Shown one piece after another: positions 62,035-64,000 of a stretch of 64,000 bases of DNA. This DNA comes from CBDCWT01 sp965223305 (GTDB lineage: Bacteria; Planctomycetota; Planctomycetia; Pirellulales; Pirellulaceae): assembly GCA_965223305.1 (NCBI GenBank), contig CBDCWT010000007.1:1-64000 (forward strand), in the 5' to 3' direction. Under the pieces are notes generated by a model. It saw only the letters and a program-made list of their open reading frames with translations, did not search any database and was not told the DNA's origin. The stretch's first letter is position 1; each line of letters opens with the position of its first letter. Both the position numbers and the translations under genes were made by a program.

Positions 62035-62330
62035 GTTCCCAGCCATACACTGCCTCGATCGCCGCAGCCATAACCCTCCCATGCGGTGGGGGCACTCATG
62101 TTCTGCGCGCCACCTGCTCACGATGGCACCTCAGACAACTGTTGCTGGCCATCACCGGATCACTTCCCTGTTCTCGGGACGCGGCCCACGCTGACAGGGA
62201 GGAGGGTGGCGCTGCTCTGCAACCGAACAAAACGTCTACTCATCCGACGTTGGTGGGGCACCGACATTCGGCTCTGCCTGGGGCCAGGCTTGGCCATTCC
62301 CCACCCCCCATCCGTGTGGCGCCTCAGTAG
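62035..62330. other. Remnant downstream of the IS91 transposase
   Basis: About 300 bases between the transposase and the RHS fragment. Open frames occur but show no protein-like pattern; it probably includes the IS91 replication origin end. I could not identify a conserved terminus. Confidence 0.4.
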
Positions 62331-63323
62331 ATGACTTTTCGCGAACTGGACATCTCCCTACGATTGGAACAGAGCCCCCCAATTCCAACGGAGAAATTTG
62401 AGATGGCTACTACTCGTTACGTTTGGGATGTCGTCAACGACAACTACCTGTCGGAGAACGACGGCACGTCAACCACCGCCGTCTATACGAACGAACCTTC
62501 TCAATTCGGCGAGTTGGCATCACAGCGGCGCGGCGGTACGTCGAACTTCTACCACTTCGATGGGCAGGGCTCGACGCGAGCCCTGACTGACGCTAGTGAG
62601 AATGTCACCGACACGGATGTCTATTCGGCGTTCGGTGAATCAGTGGCCAGCACAGGAGCAACGACAAATCCGTTCGGATATAGGGGTGCGCTAGGGTACT
62701 ACGCGAACCCTTCGACGAGCGACTGGTCCGTTCACGGACGAATCTTCGAGCCGGACATTGCGAGGTGGTTATCTCGCGATACCAGCGCAATGGGTTCCTA
62801 CCGCTACGCAATAACCTGGGCAACCGGTTGGTTTGGCAGTTTTCTTCCCAGGGAGGACCGTGTCCCACCGGGAGTCAGCAATTGCTGCCGGCTCTGCGCT
62901 AAAGCAAATGGGGCAATTGCGCGAGAGAGGATACGGTTTTCTCCCTATACTGCAGGCGACGGATTCCAGGGAAATGCGATGCTGCACTGCCTGTCAAGCT
63001 GCATGACACGTCGCAACTGCGGTGAGTCGTGTCGGAAAGCATTCTGGGATGGCCGCGAGAGCCCGTTTGACAGTTTGGGCAGGACGGTTCGGTGGGACGA
63101 CCTGATGGACCTGCGGAACAATGCAGTCGGGGCCGATTGTGGAAGTGACAAGTCGGCGCTGGAGGGGAAGTCATGCTGGGGCTGTTGTTTGAACGCGTTG
63201 AGGGCCGGACAACTGAGCTGTGAGAAGGAGGGCGGCGGCCTCACGCCTTGCCCGTTTGAAGTTGAGAACCCGAAGCCAATCGCTGATTTTCCCGATATTC
63301 CACCGTTTTCAGGGATTCCATAG
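62331..63323 (+). CDS. Orphan RHS C-terminus with cysteine-rich tip domain
   Basis: A 330-residue reading frame. RHS homology starts about residue 25 (YVWDVVNDNYLSENDGTST; NFYHFDGQGSTRALTDASEN; TDTDVYSAFGESVASTG) and includes the RHS core end (GRIFEPDIARWLSRD; then SYRYAITWATGWF), after which a variable tip begins, as in polymorphic toxins. The tip (about 180-330) has 13 cysteines and GNAMLHCLSSCMTRRNCGES, then WDDLMDLRNNAVGADC; N-A-x-x-H-C and D-L-x-N-N-A-V-G look like a conserved enzymatic or structural motif, but I cannot name it. The long RHS shell is missing upstream (IS91 junction), so it is an orphan cassette or a truncated gene. The first 24 residues may come from IS-flanking DNA. Confidence 0.7.
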   Translation: MTFRELDISLRLEQSPPIPTEKFEMATTRYVWDVVNDNYLSENDGTSTTAVYTNEPSQFGELASQRRGGTSNFYHFDGQGSTRALTDASENVTDTDVYSAFGESVASTGATTNPFGYRGALGYYANPSTSDWSVHGRIFEPDIARWLSRDTSAMGSYRYAITWATGWFGSFLPREDRVPPGVSNCCRLCAKANGAIARERIRFSPYTAGDGFQGNAMLHCLSSCMTRRNCGESCRKAFWDGRESPFDSLGRTVRWDDLMDLRNNAVGADCGSDKSALEGKSCWGCCLNALRAGQLSCEKEGGGLTPCPFEVENPKPIADFPDIPPFSGIP

Positions 63324-63370
63324 TGATGGTCAGAACGATGTCGCGACAGTGGGCCTGCAATCGTGCAAGA

Positions 63371-63820
63371 CTAATGGTCATGTATGATTTCGTCGACCTC
63401 GCCAAGGTCCGAAAAATGGACCCGCACTTGACAAAATGTGTTGCGATCGTACATCCATGTCTTGCGCCCGCTCTGGTGAAGTCGAACATAATTGGGTGTG
63501 CCGGCGATGTTTCGAACTTCCTCCATCGTCATTCCCAGGGATAGCTGTTTCATCGTATCAACAGGAATTCCGTGCCTGTCCATTACCATGTGCACATTGA
63601 TGGCAAACGCGAGCACTGCGGCAACGAGTATAGTTACAGCACAACCGTAGTATGCATTGCGTTTGCCCGCGCGTTCCGTTCGCATTCCCACGATCGACAC
63701 CACAACCGCGAGTAGGCATGCCACAAGTAGTCCGCAAATGACGCCAAGCTGTTGGAACGTCGCGAATAGCAGGCTCAACAAGAATACACCGCCCAAGAGA
63801 GAGCGAAGTCTGAAACTCAT
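63371..63820 (-). CDS. Small membrane protein with BamE/SmpA-like C-terminal region
   Basis: A 149-residue protein. Three hydrophobic segments (about 8-22, 25-45 and 60-80) are followed by a soluble C-terminal part: LGMTMEEVRNIAGTPNYVRL and QVRVHFSDLGEVDEII. The G-M-x-x-x-E-V-x-x-I-x-G-x-P pattern resembles SmpA/BamE-type beta domains. It is convergent with the RHS fragment, 47 bases away; a role as immunity protein is not supported by this orientation. ATG at 63820 is used; a TTG is just upstream. Function unknown. Confidence 0.6.
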   Translation of the reverse strand: MSFRLRSLLGGVFLLSLLFATFQQLGVICGLLVACLLAVVVSIVGMRTERAGKRNAYYGCAVTILVAAVLAFAINVHMVMDRHGIPVDTMKQLSLGMTMEEVRNIAGTPNYVRLHQSGRKTWMYDRNTFCQVRVHFSDLGEVDEIIHDH

Positions 63821-64000
63821 CAATTTGCTTCGTTTGCTTGAAGGTATGCCACGCGACGCCGTGCGGTACTATCTGATAACAACGTACGTTCATCGCAGCA
63901 GTTCATGATATCGGTCAAGCGAGGACAACGACAGAATCCCTTTTGGCTGCCTCTGGCCTCTGGCTTGAGTGCTTCAGCCTTTATCTAACTAATAGGTAGT

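Noticed and set aside
63371..63820. Immunity protein for the RHS tip
   Set aside because: The gene is convergent with the RHS fragment, whereas immunity genes normally follow on the same strand; the protein has a BamE/SmpA-like pattern.

Overview
The window looks like chromosomal DNA from a planctomycete, most likely Pirellulaceae (Rhodopirellula-like). This is inferred from the gene families rather than from a marker-gene comparison. The indicators are a TPR protein carrying two RNA-polymerase-alpha C-terminal domains, a SecD-SecF fusion, DUF1570-, DUF2752- and DUF6263-type proteins, a small protein beginning MSVGPLG, a Tat-exported Gfo/Idh/MocA oxidoreductase, two vWA proteins, and intergenic palindromic repeats of the kind that give spurious RSVSEG or NPKRKRG peptides. 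Most genes stand alone or in short runs with long, repeat-filled spacers.

Layout. 0-2.9 kb: end of a tyrosine recombinase, tRNA-Leu, two small membrane proteins, tRNA-Gln, a 13-bp tandem array. 2.9-13.4 kb: FHA-GAF-SpoIIE phosphatase, purC, a GH10-like protein without catalytic glutamates, a complete group II intron inserted beside an intergenic hairpin, a TPR lipoprotein, kdsA and a lipid kinase. 14.6-21.3 kb: tRNA-Thr, TPR/alpha-CTD protein, tgt, yajC, secDF. 21.3-30.6 kb: composite repeats, a 174-bp MITE-like element, LysM protein, hydrolase-like protein, vWA protein, lipoprotein plus DUF2752 pair, an IS4-type insertion inside a hairpin repeat, ymdB and rny. 32.9-42.8 kb: tilS, MFS transporter, GT-C glycosyltransferase, AsmA-like giant protein, small conserved protein, dapF, and a DUF374 acyltransferase-like gene broken by one base. 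43.5-49.4 kb: xseA-xseB-ispA-dxs, then nadK. 49.6-59.6 kb: secreted protein, vWA lipoprotein, fused ABC permease, DUF1570 protein, oxidoreductase, dnaA, GNAT acetyltransferase. 59.6-64 kb: a decayed mobile-element graveyard (IS1380, integrase, IS91) followed by an orphan RHS C-terminus with a cysteine-rich tip.

Functional themes are housekeeping: isoprenoid precursors (dxs, ispA), lysine and peptidoglycan precursor (dapF), KDO (kdsA), purines (purC), tRNA modification (tgt, tilS), protein export (yajC, secDF) and RNA turnover (rny, ymdB). Non-coding DNA is dominated by at least five families of hairpin-forming repeats, several of which have served as landing sites for mobile elements. The most interesting material is the repeat/mobile-element interplay, the TPR-alpha-CTD protein, the GH10-fold pseudoenzyme and the orphan RHS tip. 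I did not find a clear new multi-gene defence or biosynthetic system.
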